Below, one piece after another: positions 48,901 through 56,785 of a DNA stretch of 56,785 bases. A model generated the notes under the pieces. The model was not told the DNA's origin, searched no databases, and saw nothing but the letters and a program-made list of their open reading frames with translations. Source of the stretch: Streptomyces sp. McG3 (GTDB lineage Bacteria > Actinomycetota > Actinomycetes > Streptomycetales > Streptomycetaceae); contig NZ_JAAXYC010000015.1 of the NCBI RefSeq assembly GCF_018619185.1, positions 1 to 56,785 of the forward strand. Direction: 5' to 3'. Every line of letters begins with the position of its first letter. The first letter of the stretch is position 1. The translations under genes were made by a program, and so were the position numbers.

Positions 48901-50250
48901 TCAGCCCGCCACGCTGACCGTCATCGGCAGCCCGCCCCGCATCCGCAGCGACAGCATGGGCTCGGCGACCGCCCGGTGCCCGGGTACGGTGCGCAGGTCG
49001 AGGTCCCGGGTGATCAGCGCGGTCACGAAGACCGCCTCCATCATGCCGAGGTTGCTGCCTACGCAGAAGCGGGGCCCCGCGCCGAAGGGGATGTAGGCGT
49101 ACCGCGGGCGGCTGGCCACCGCCTGTGGGTCGAAGCGCTCGGGGTCGAAGCGTTCGGGGTCCTCCCAGAGGCGTGGGTTGCGGTGCATGATGTACGGGCA
49201 GATCAGGACGTCGGCCTTGGCCGACACCGTGTAGCCGCCGACCTCGTCCTCCCGCTGGGCCACCCGGGGCAGGACCCACACCGGCGGGTAGAGCCGCATG
49301 GCCTCCTGGACGACCTTGGTCGTCCAGGTCAACCGGTGCAGGTCGTCGAGGTCCGGGAGACGGTCGCCCAGGACGCTCCTGGCCTCCTCGCGGACGGCCG
49401 CGCGGACCTCGGGATGACGCTCCAGCAGGTGCAGCGTCCAGCCGAGCGTACTGGCCGTCGTCTCGTGCCCCGCGAGGAGCAGGGTGACCAGCTCCTCCCG
49501 GAGCTTTCCGCGGACCCGCCGGGGCGGTCCGTTCCCCCGCCCGGCGGCCTCGATGATCCGGGACAGCGCGTCGTCGCCGGGCTCGCCGTCGGCCATCCGC
49601 GCGCTGCGGTCGGCCACCAGCAGGTCCGCCACCCTGTACAGCTCCCGGCGGGCCCGGCGGAAGCGGGCCTGCGGAGGCAGCGGGAGCCAGCCGGGCACCA
49701 GGCCCTGGGAGACCATCTCCAGCATCGCCTGGTCCTGCACCTCCTCGAAGGACGGCGCGAGGGTGTCCTGCGAGGAGAGGTCGGAGTCGAGCAGGGTGCG
49801 GCCGAGGACACCGAGGGTGAGTCCGGTGACCTCGTGGAGGACGTCGACCGGGCCGCCCCCCTCGTGGGCACGCAGGAGGGCCACCAGCTTGGCACCCTCC
49901 TCCGCGATCGCGTTCGCCTGCCGGTTGATGCGCCCCGGCTTGAACGCGGGCTGCACCGTCTGGCGCTGGGCCCGCCATACCTCACCGTCGCTGGTCAGCA
50001 GGCCGTCGCCCAGGACCCGGCGGGACTGCACGAGGCCGATGCCCTTGTGGTAGTTGTCGCTGTTGTCGGCCAGCACGTGCTTGGCGTAGTCGGGCCGGTT
50101 GAAGATGTACAGCTTCTTGGGCCCCATGGAGACCCGTACGGCGTCTCCCAGGGCGGCCGCGTCCTTCATCATCTCCAGGCGGTCCACGGCCAGCTTCCTC
50201 AGCAGGCCCGGCAGGGCGCTCACCGGCGGGCCCGGCGGGTCGGTCCTCAT
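48901..50250 (-). CDS. Cytochrome P450, enediyne E7-like
   Basis: This 449-aa P450 has a class resembling CYP102/CYP110-type sequences. The I-helix reads LVTLLLAGHETTASTLGWTL (A-G-H-E-T-T, intact), the ExxR is in EAMRLYPPVWVLPR, PERFDPERFDP is the aromatic/meander region, and the heme loop is FGAGPRFCVGSNLGMMEA. Its ATG overlaps the flavin reductase stop (ATGA). Order pksE - reductase - P450 mirrors the E-E6-E7 arrangement of nine-membered enediyne clusters such as C-1027, so it is a likely core or tailoring oxygenase. Confidence 0.93.
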   Translation of the reverse strand: MRTDPPGPPVSALPGLLRKLAVDRLEMMKDAAALGDAVRVSMGPKKLYIFNRPDYAKHVLADNSDNYHKGIGLVQSRRVLGDGLLTSDGEVWRAQRQTVQPAFKPGRINRQANAIAEEGAKLVALLRAHEGGGPVDVLHEVTGLTLGVLGRTLLDSDLSSQDTLAPSFEEVQDQAMLEMVSQGLVPGWLPLPPQARFRRARRELYRVADLLVADRSARMADGEPGDDALSRIIEAAGRGNGPPRRVRGKLREELVTLLLAGHETTASTLGWTLHLLERHPEVRAAVREEARSVLGDRLPDLDDLHRLTWTTKVVQEAMRLYPPVWVLPRVAQREDEVGGYTVSAKADVLICPYIMHRNPRLWEDPERFDPERFDPQAVASRPRYAYIPFGAGPRFCVGSNLGMMEAVFVTALITRDLDLRTVPGHRAVAEPMLSLRMRGGLPMTVSVAG

Positions 50251-50795
50251 GCCACATGGCCTTCGCGGTGTTCGGGGGCGAACCGCCGGAAGCGGCCGCC
50301 GGAGAACAGCAGGGCCTCACGGAACGGCCAGCGCACCGCCGAGACCACCTCGCCGACGAAGATCGTGTGGTCACCGCCCTCGTACAACACCTTCTTCTCG
50401 CACTCCAGATGAGCCACGGCGCCGGCGATCAGCGGTGCGCCGGACTTCCGCCCGGGCTGCCAGCCGACGGCGTCGAACTGGCCGGCTCCGACGGGGCGCG
50501 AGTGGTCGGCGAAGTGGCGCGCGACGGCCTCCTGTCCGATGTCGAGCACCGAGACCGAGAACGTCTGCGAACGGTCGAGGTTGCCGTGCATCACCGCGTC
50601 CTTGCCGACGCAGACGAGCACCAGGGGCGGGGCGAGGGAGACGGAGGTGAACGAGCTGGCCGTCATGCCCCTCGGAGAGTCCCCGCCGACGGTCACCACA
50701 GTGACTCCGGTGGGGAAGGCGCCGAACACGCCCCGCAGTTGTTTGCGGTCCTCCAGATCGACGAGTTCCATGGACGGAACGGTGGTCGGGCTCAT
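50247..50795 (-). CDS. Flavin reductase, enediyne E6-like
   Basis: This 182-aa protein is a split-barrel flavin reductase (HpaC/SgcE6 type): FGAFPTGVTVVTVGGDSPRG, MTASSFTSVSLAPPLVLVCV, and a C-terminal H-x-I-F-V segment (GGDHTIFVGEVVSAVRW). It would supply FADH2 or FMNH2 to partner monooxygenases, candidates being the class D flavin monooxygenase at 30956-32146 and the nitrososynthase at 24428-25684. The ATG overlaps the synthase stop (ATGA), with GGGAGG upstream. Confidence 0.93.
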   Translation of the reverse strand: MSPTTVPSMELVDLEDRKQLRGVFGAFPTGVTVVTVGGDSPRGMTASSFTSVSLAPPLVLVCVGKDAVMHGNLDRSQTFSVSVLDIGQEAVARHFADHSRPVGAGQFDAVGWQPGRKSGAPLIAGAVAHLECEKKVLYEGGDHTIFVGEVVSAVRWPFREALLFSGGRFRRFAPEHREGHVA

Positions 50796-53700
50796 GTCTG
50801 CCTCCCTGTCGGCGGCCGGCGCCCGGCCGCGGAGGACGCCGGCTCGGGTGCCGACGCATCGGGGATCGGTGCGAGAAAGGCGACGACCGCCGGCTCCAGG
50901 GCGTCGCGCAACGTCGTGACGAACGTGGCGATCCGCAGGCCGCCCGAGGCGAGGACCACCCAGTTGTCCCGGTTCGGCGGAGTCAGGGTGAGCGGCGCCC
51001 CGGCCATCAGCCCGGCCTTCCTGAGGCATTCGACGGCGCCCCACACCCGAGTCGCCGCGGTGTCCGGGGCCTCGCCCGTCTGTTTGACGACCTGAGCGGC
51101 CAGCCCGGCGTGTTCACCGAGCAGCCCCGCCCACGTGTCGGCGTCGCGGACGCAGACCGCCTCGATGTCGCAGGCCACGGTTCCCGCGGCGGCGACTCCG
51201 AGGGTCACCCCCAGGCCGTGGGCCGCCGAGATCTCCCGGCCGCCGACGAGTTCGGGGCGTCCGTCGGGCCTGTAGCGCACCTCGGCGCTCTCGCCCAGTG
51301 CCCGCTGAACGGCCCGTGCGGTGGCCGCGCGACGCTCGTCGGCGGACTCCCCGGCGCCGGGGAGGTCCGGTTCGACGGCGATGTCGAGGTGGGTGCCGAG
51401 CACCTCCTCCACCGCCCGCTCCAGGTAGGAGCCGAGCAACGGGGCGACCCAGGGCCCGGAGCCGTCCGTCTTGCGCACGGCGTGGAGGGTCAGCCCCTCC
51501 CACCGCTCGACGACCGTGCCGTCGGCGGTGCGTACCGCGATGTCGTACACGTAGGTGTCGCCGTCCCGGTGGCGCTCGGTGGCGCAGTAGCGCACCTCCT
51601 GCGGCAGGTCGCCGCCGGCGGGCATCGGGTACAGCCGCTCGATACCGGACGGCAGCAGGGTCGCGTCGGGGACGCACACCTGGTTGCCGTGCATCAGAGC
51701 GTCCCGCATCCCCGGGTCGGCCAGCAGCAGCGTGTCCGGCAGGAAGCCGGCGAACCAGCCGGACGGCGCGGCGATCGCCACATCGGCGTCGACGTGCCGG
51801 GCGGCGGCCCTGCGGAAGCGGCGCAGCCGCTGGAAACGCTCGCCCTGGAAGAGGAGACCGCCGTACAGGTCGGCCGCCGGGTCCAGTGGGGCCGGCGGCA
51901 CTTCCGGGCCCACCTGGGCAGGCGGCCCGTCCGGGATCGCGGCCCCGGAGTAGACCAGCCGGGCCCGGAAGTGCTCGGCGACGAATCCGGTGTCCTCCGC
52001 GTGCACGGCCACGTCCACCGTGTCGGTGTCGGTGACGGTCGCGGCGATCCGGATGCGGGTGGTCCCCGCGGGCGGCACCACGATGGGCCGCAGGAACCGC
52101 GCCCCCTCGATGACCGGTACGTCGGCGCGTCCGGTGAGCGCGGACGCCACCTGCACCATGGCCTCCATACCGATCACGGCGGGCATCAGCAGGTTGTCGT
52201 CCAGGAGGTGGTCGGCGAGGTAGAGGTCGGTTCCCGCGTTCAGTTCGGCCTCGGTGACGAGTTCGACGCCGTGGTAGCGCACCAGCGGGGTCCCGGTGAA
52301 CCGCAGGAGCGGCATCGGCGGGAGGTCGCGCCGTACCGTTCCGATGCCTTCGGTCCGTCCGCTGATCACCGTCACCACGGGGGCGTCCGGGTCCGAGATC
52401 AGCCGCAGCAGGATCTCGACGCCCTGGTCGGGCGAGACCGGGACGATGCCCTCGCGGGACAGCGACTCGACGACGGAGAGCTTCTCGCCCATGCCGATCC
52501 CGGACCACACGGACCATTCCATGCACAGCGCACGGCAGCCCGGATGGTCGCGGGCGACCTTCTCGGTCCGGTCGGCCAGCCATTCGTTGGCGGTGGCGTA
52601 ATGCGCCTCGCCGCGCAGCCCGGACCGGCCGATGATGCTGCCGAAGGTGACGAGGAGTTTCAGGTTCCTCTCGCCGACGGCGTCCAGGACGACGTCCAGA
52701 CCGTCGACCTTGGGGGCGAACGTGGCGTGGAAGTCGTCCATGCCGAGACCGGTGAGGGAGGCGGGCTCGTTGCGGCCCGCCCCGTGGAGTACGGCGCTGA
52801 CGGGGCCGAGCGCGTCGGTGAGTTCGGCGATGGCCGCGGCGACGCGGACCGGGTCGGTGACGTCGGCGCCGGCATAGCGCACCGTCGCCCCGCTGTCCGC
52901 CATCCGCCGCAGGTTCGCGGCGAGGTCCTCGTCCCGGGCGGGATCCGACCGGCCGAGGACAGCCAGCTTGACGCCGGTCTGCCGTGCCACGGCCAGGGCG
53001 CACTCGGCGGTGATGCCCTTGCCGCCGCCGGTGACGAGCAGGACGTCGGAGTCCCCCAGGACCTGTTCGGTGCGCTCGGCGCGGATCGGCAGGGCGCGCA
53101 GTACCGGGACGCGGCGGGTGCCGTCCGCGGCGAGGTGGACCTCGCTGAAGCGGGCGGTCGCGGCGACCTCGGCGGCCACCCGCTCCGCGGCGCCGTCGCA
53201 GATCGGGGTGTGGACGACGGTCGTCCGCAGGTGGGACGCCTCCAGATGGAGGGTCTTGGCCAGTCCGGCCGCGCCCCGGCCGTGCTGCACCAGGACGAAG
53301 CGGCGCTCGCGGTCGCCGGCGAGGGCGGCCTTGGCGCCCTCCAGCGCGTGCTCGATCTGCTCCCGGGCGCAGTCGGGCGGCAGGCAGACCAGTACCCCGG
53401 AGCCCACCGCGGCCTTCTCCAGGGCGCTGCGCACGTCCTGGGCGAAGGTGTGGTCCTGGGGGGTGAACAGCTCCCAGGACTCGTTGTCGCCGCCCGACAC
53501 CGGTGCGGGCAGAGGGACTTCGTCGAGGTCGACGGCGAAGGGGCGGGCCCATGCGGCGGCTCCCGCCACGACGGGTGCGGGGGCGTCGCCGTCGTCCGTA
53601 CCGGCGAGCGTGGTGAGCGCCTCGGCCAGTTCGGCCATCGTGGCGGTGGCGAAGTTGGTCGGTACATGAGCGGCGGTGAGGCCGAGCTGGACTGCGGCCT

Positions 53701-56632
53701 GGTTGACGATCTGGCCGACCGTGATCGAGCTCATGTGCAGGTCGTCCAGGAGGTTGCTGCTGTCGTCGACCAGTTCGGGCGGCAGCTCCGCCCGTTCGGA
53801 GACCAGGGCGCGCAGCACGTCGAGCGCCGACTCACCGGCCGAGCCGCCGGCCCGCTCGGTGGCGCCGTCGCCGGAACCCTCCGCCCGGGGGGCGCGCGTG
53901 GCGGGCAGGGCGACGTCGGGTGCCTGTTCGCAGGGATTGGCCAGGAAGCTGAACTCGGCGCCGACCTCCAGCGGCCGGGTCAGCCGGTCGTTGAACAGCC
54001 GTTCGTGGATGAGCGGGGCGCCCAGGACATAGGCGGCGCCGACGACCTGGAGCAGTCCGCGCAGGGAGTCGTCGTCGGTGTTGAGGGCGACGGCCGGTAC
54101 GTCGGCGGTGGCCGCCGCCATGCCGGTGAGCACCCGACCGGGGCCGACCTCGACGAACAGGTCGACGTCGGGGGCGGCCGACCGGACCGCCTGGGTGAAC
54201 AGCACCGGGTCGGTGATCTGCTGCCGCAGCAGCTTCGACAGGTCGGTGTCGCTCTCCAGCTCTTCGCCGGTGACGGTGGAGACGACCCGGCGGTCCACCT
54301 CGGCCAGGCGCTCTCCGGCGAGCCAGTCGCCGAAGGCGTCGGCGGCCGGAGCGACGAGGGGCGAGTGAAACGCGTGCGAGACCGCGAGGCCGGTGCAGGA
54401 GACACCGGCTCGCTCGGCCCGTTCGCTGACGGTGGCGATGGCCTCGACGGTTCCGGCGACGACGGTCTGCCGGGGCCCGTTGTAACCGGAGACGACGACG
54501 GGCAGGTCCGCGATGAGCTCCCCGGCCTCCTCGGGTGTGGCGGCCAGCGAGGCCATGGTGCCCGAGGCGCTGTGCTCGGCCATGGCCGCACCCCGGACCC
54601 GGGCGGCCTCCAGCAGGGTGGTTGAGTCCAGGGCCCCCGCCCAGTGCAGGGCGGAGAGTTCGCCGAGGCTGTGGCCGACGGCGATGTCGGCCTCGATGCC
54701 GAGCGCGTCCAGGACGCGCAGCCCGGCCGTGGAGCCGGTCACGATGCGGGGCTGGGCCACGTCGGTGGCGACCATGTCGCCTGTGGTGGGCAGTCCGGCC
54801 CGCCGGTACACGTCGGCGGCCTCGGTGAAGCGGCGGGCGAGCGCACCCCCGCCGGTCGAGGTGCCCGAGCCCTGCCCCGGGAAGAGGAAGCCGATGCGGG
54901 CGGCGTCCTTCGCCCGGCCGATGAAGGCACGTCCGTCGGGGGAGAGCGTGATACTCCCGTCCGTGTTCGGCGCCTCCGCCAGCCGTCGCAGCCGCACTTC
55001 GGCGTCCTCCGGCGAGGTGACGACGACGGCCGCCCGATGGGGGAGTTCGCGCAGTTCGCGCTGGAGGGTGGCGGCCAGGTCGGCGAGCTGGGCGTAGGAG
55101 ACCTTGATGGCGAAGTCGGCGACCTGAGAGAGGCGTTCCCTGAGCGCCTGCGGTGACGCGGCGTCCAGGAGGAGGAGTTCGGCGTCCTGGAGCGAGTTGG
55201 CCAGGGTGGTGGACCGTCGGCTGAGGGTCCGGCGTCCCGTCGGCACGGCCCTGTCGAGGACGACATGGGTGTTGATCCCGCCGAACCCCATGGCGGTGAT
55301 CCCGGCGCGCAGCGGTGCGCCGCTCGGCCAGGCCTCGGCCCGGCGCAGCACCCGCAGGTTGGCCGACTCCTCGGTGAGCAGCTCGTGCGGGTCGACGCAG
55401 CCGATGGCGGGCGGCAGCATCGCGGCGTCCAGGGCCATCGTGGCCTTGATCAGTCCGGCGATTCCGGCGGCGGCCTTGGTGTGGCCGATCATGCCCTTGA
55501 CGGAGCTGATGACGGCGCTGGGAGCGTGCGGGTCGGCCTGGGCGCGGGCGCCCATGATCGCCCTGAGCTCGGTCGCGTCGCCGACGGCGGTTCCGGTGCC
55601 GTGGCCCTCGAAGAGCGGGACGGTGTCGATGCCGAAACCGGCCCGTTCGTAGGCGCGGGCCAGGGCGAGCTGATAGCCGCTGACTTCGGGGCGGGTGATG
55701 CCGCCCTGTCCGTCGGAGGAGATGCCCCAGCCGGCGATCGAGGCATAGACGCGGTGTCCGGCGGCGAGGGCGTCCTCCTCGCGCATGAGGACGACCATGC
55801 CGCAGCCCTCGCCGGGCCAGAAGCCGTTGGAGCCGCGGTCGTAGAGTCGCATCTCCGTCCTGGCGAGCGCTCCGGTCTTGGCGAAGCCGATGATCTCGAA
55901 GGGGTCGATGGACATGTCGACGCCTCCGGCGACGGCGACGTCGAGGTCCCCGTTCAGCAGGGAGGAGGAGGCGGTGGTGACCGACAGGAGTGAGGACGAG
56001 CACGCGCCGTCGACGGTGTATCCGCCGCCGTTCAGATCGAAGTGATTGCAGATCCGGCCGGCGATGGTGTTGGACAGACCGCCCGCGAGGGTGTCCTCGT
56101 CGATGGCGGGGAACGGCTGCTTGTAGGCGTCCTCCACCCCTTCCAGGAACTCACCGAGGCGTTCGTCGCCCCAGTCCTGCCCCTTGAGGGCGTCGGCGAG
56201 CACACGGCGTACGTACGGCCAGCGCAGCCGCATCACGTTGGCGCGGGCGAACTCACCGGTGAGGGTGTTGCCGACGACGACGCCGGTGCGCTCCCTGGGG
56301 AGTCCCTCGCCGGCGGGGAACCCCGCGTCGGCCAGCGCCCGGGTCGCGGTGTCGAGCGCGAGCCAGTGCGTGAGGTCGGTGGAACGGTAGGTGCCGCCCG
56401 CGATGCGGTGGGCGACGCGGTCGAACTCCCACCCCTCCAGCACGGCGGCGTTACGGGCATAGAACTTGTCCGGGACCGCGGGGTCCGGGTCGTAGTAGTC
56501 GTCCAGGCGCATGCGCACGTCGGGCAGCCGGCGGAAGGCCCGGCGCCCGGCGACCGCGTTCTCCCAGAGTTCGCGCGGGGTGGTGGCGTCGGGGTAGCTG
56601 CACGACACACCGACGATCGCGATACGGCTCAT
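50792..56632 (-). CDS. pksE: Iterative enediyne polyketide synthase (PksE)
   Basis: This 1946-aa type I synthase builds the linear polyene that becomes the enediyne core. Visible domains: KS (1-460), with DGACSSSLL active Cys211, FEGHGTGTAVGD and KGMIGHTKAAAG; AT (about 560-870), GHSLGE Ser655; enediyne-specific ACP, LDDLHMSSITVGQ, the phosphopantetheine serine being Ser968 or Ser969; KR (about 1195-1400), VTGGGKGITAECAL; DH (about 1440-1620), DHLLDDNLLMPAVIG; C-terminal self-acting phosphopantetheinyl transferase (about 1720-1946), ACDIE and WGAVECLRKAG. No ER or terminal TE. Start MSRIAIVGVSC and length are typical of SgcE/CalE8 relatives. It overlaps its upstream neighbour and the flavin reductase by 4 bp each. 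Confidence 0.98.
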   Translation of the reverse strand: MSRIAIVGVSCSYPDATTPRELWENAVAGRRAFRRLPDVRMRLDDYYDPDPAVPDKFYARNAAVLEGWEFDRVAHRIAGGTYRSTDLTHWLALDTATRALADAGFPAGEGLPRERTGVVVGNTLTGEFARANVMRLRWPYVRRVLADALKGQDWGDERLGEFLEGVEDAYKQPFPAIDEDTLAGGLSNTIAGRICNHFDLNGGGYTVDGACSSSLLSVTTASSSLLNGDLDVAVAGGVDMSIDPFEIIGFAKTGALARTEMRLYDRGSNGFWPGEGCGMVVLMREEDALAAGHRVYASIAGWGISSDGQGGITRPEVSGYQLALARAYERAGFGIDTVPLFEGHGTGTAVGDATELRAIMGARAQADPHAPSAVISSVKGMIGHTKAAAGIAGLIKATMALDAAMLPPAIGCVDPHELLTEESANLRVLRRAEAWPSGAPLRAGITAMGFGGINTHVVLDRAVPTGRRTLSRRSTTLANSLQDAELLLLDAASPQALRERLSQVADFAIKVSYAQLADLAATLQRELRELPHRAAVVVTSPEDAEVRLRRLAEAPNTDGSITLSPDGRAFIGRAKDAARIGFLFPGQGSGTSTGGGALARRFTEAADVYRRAGLPTTGDMVATDVAQPRIVTGSTAGLRVLDALGIEADIAVGHSLGELSALHWAGALDSTTLLEAARVRGAAMAEHSASGTMASLAATPEEAGELIADLPVVVSGYNGPRQTVVAGTVEAIATVSERAERAGVSCTGLAVSHAFHSPLVAPAADAFGDWLAGERLAEVDRRVVSTVTGEELESDTDLSKLLRQQITDPVLFTQAVRSAAPDVDLFVEVGPGRVLTGMAAATADVPAVALNTDDDSLRGLLQVVGAAYVLGAPLIHERLFNDRLTRPLEVGAEFSFLANPCEQAPDVALPATRAPRAEGSGDGATERAGGSAGESALDVLRALVSERAELPPELVDDSSNLLDDLHMSSITVGQIVNQAAVQLGLTAAHVPTNFATATMAELAEALTTLAGTDDGDAPAPVVAGAAAWARPFAVDLDEVPLPAPVSGGDNESWELFTPQDHTFAQDVRSALEKAAVGSGVLVCLPPDCAREQIEHALEGAKAALAGDRERRFVLVQHGRGAAGLAKTLHLEASHLRTTVVHTPICDGAAERVAAEVAATARFSEVHLAADGTRRVPVLRALPIRAERTEQVLGDSDVLLVTGGGKGITAECALAVARQTGVKLAVLGRSDPARDEDLAANLRRMADSGATVRYAGADVTDPVRVAAAIAELTDALGPVSAVLHGAGRNEPASLTGLGMDDFHATFAPKVDGLDVVLDAVGERNLKLLVTFGSIIGRSGLRGEAHYATANEWLADRTEKVARDHPGCRALCMEWSVWSGIGMGEKLSVVESLSREGIVPVSPDQGVEILLRLISDPDAPVVTVISGRTEGIGTVRRDLPPMPLLRFTGTPLVRYHGVELVTEAELNAGTDLYLADHLLDDNLLMPAVIGMEAMVQVASALTGRADVPVIEGARFLRPIVVPPAGTTRIRIAATVTDTDTVDVAVHAEDTGFVAEHFRARLVYSGAAIPDGPPAQVGPEVPPAPLDPAADLYGGLLFQGERFQRLRRFRRAAARHVDADVAIAAPSGWFAGFLPDTLLLADPGMRDALMHGNQVCVPDATLLPSGIERLYPMPAGGDLPQEVRYCATERHRDGDTYVYDIAVRTADGTVVERWEGLTLHAVRKTDGSGPWVAPLLGSYLERAVEEVLGTHLDIAVEPDLPGAGESADERRAATARAVQRALGESAEVRYRPDGRPELVGGREISAAHGLGVTLGVAAAGTVACDIEAVCVRDADTWAGLLGEHAGLAAQVVKQTGEAPDTAATRVWGAVECLRKAGLMAGAPLTLTPPNRDNWVVLASGGLRIATFVTTLRDALEPAVVAFLAPIPDASAPEPASSAAGRRPPTGRQT

Positions 56633-56785
56633 ACGGGCACCGCCATCTTTTTCCGCTGCTGCGCCGCAGCCCGCATGGACGCGCACTTGCCGTGGAGGCA
56701 GGTGCCGTCCCGGCACGGGTCACCGGTGCGGGCAGCCGCCACCGTGGCCGCGTGTGCCGGCTCCGGCTCGGGGGCGGGAGTGGGC
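56629..56785 (-). CDS. C-terminal tail of an enediyne cassette protein (partial)
   Basis: The frame enters from beyond the right edge and ends in TGA overlapping the pksE start (ATGA). The 51 visible residues begin with a Pro/Glu/Ala linker, then GDPCRDGTCLHGKCASMRAA (three cysteines spaced C-x4-C-x4-C) and a basic end, QQRKKMAVPV. Its position directly before pksE is that of an E4/E5 (UnbU/UnbL-type) cassette protein in other enediyne clusters. Identity cannot be proved from the tail alone. Confidence 0.75.
   Translation of the reverse strand, partial: PTPAPEPEPAHAATVAAARTGDPCRDGTCLHGKCASMRAAAQQRKKMAVPV

Noticed and set aside
51110..54625. Very long open frame antisense to pksE
   Set aside because: It is a mirror of strong third-position GC bias in the synthase gene; the sequence is glycine/arginine-rich with no domain.
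1..56785. CRISPR arrays, tRNA or rRNA genes, and attachment sites
   Set aside because: No regularly spaced direct repeats, cloverleaf-like segments or rRNA-like conserved stretches were seen while reading.

Overview
The window is very GC-rich actinomycete DNA, almost certainly Streptomyces. Third-position G/C bias is strong, GGAGG-type ribosome binding sites and GTG starts are common, and it carries a SARP-NB-ARC-TPR regulator with a TTA codon, a SpoIIE-type phosphatase, a DUF6131 micro-protein and an enediyne polyketide synthase.

Left flank, about 1-17.4 kb: ordinary chromosomal genes mixed with decayed DNA. It holds the end of an S9 peptidase, a secreted alpha/beta hydrolase, a GAF-SpoIIE phosphatase with a STAS partner, the SARP regulator, a small secreted protein, an SDR, and an ArsR regulator divergent from a flavin monooxygenase with two matching operator palindromes between them. 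Between these lie remnants: a frameshifted unknown gene, a DrrA-type ABC ATPase tail, a glycosyltransferase head joined to a dihydrofolate reductase-family tail, an IS5-family transposase tail, and an orphan barstar-like gene.

Deoxysugar block, about 17.4-28.8 kb: RmlB and RmlA on the minus strand; a ketoreductase/epimerase and a sugar O-methyltransferase on the minus strand; then a plus-strand run of StrG-like dioxygenase, NDP-hexose 2,3-dehydratase, acyl-CoA dehydrogenase-fold nitrososynthase, DegT aminotransferase, C-3 methyltransferase and 3,5- (or 5-) epimerase. Together these can account for every step to a TDP-2,3,6-trideoxy-3-C-methyl-4-O-methyl-3-nitro(so) hexose of the evernitrose/rubranitrose type.

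Regulation and tailoring, about 28.8-48.5 kb: an ECF42-type sigma factor, transposase and Rieske remnants, an acyl-CoA dehydrogenase-fold flavin monooxygenase, a TAT-exported bicovalent-type FAD oxidase, an enediyne-type epoxide hydrolase, a FAD monooxygenase, a DUF2306 membrane protein, a P450 coupled to an alcohol dehydrogenase, a DGPF/YCII protein, an MFS exporter, a DUF899 protein, one glycosyltransferase, two small membrane proteins, two AhpD/CMD-fold proteins and an SDR.

Enediyne core, about 48.5-56.8 kb, minus strand: an iterative enediyne synthase (KS-AT-ACP-KR-DH-PPTase, 1946 aa) overlapped by the tail of a further cassette protein upstream and followed by a flavin reductase, a P450, a 98-aa protein and a CMD-fold protein. 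The E6/E7-like order and the epoxide hydrolase favour a nine-membered enediyne. The window appears to contain roughly one side of a gene cluster for an enediyne bearing a nitrosugar. The other cassette genes (thioesterase E10, most of E3-E5) and any chromoprotein gene must lie past the right edge or elsewhere.
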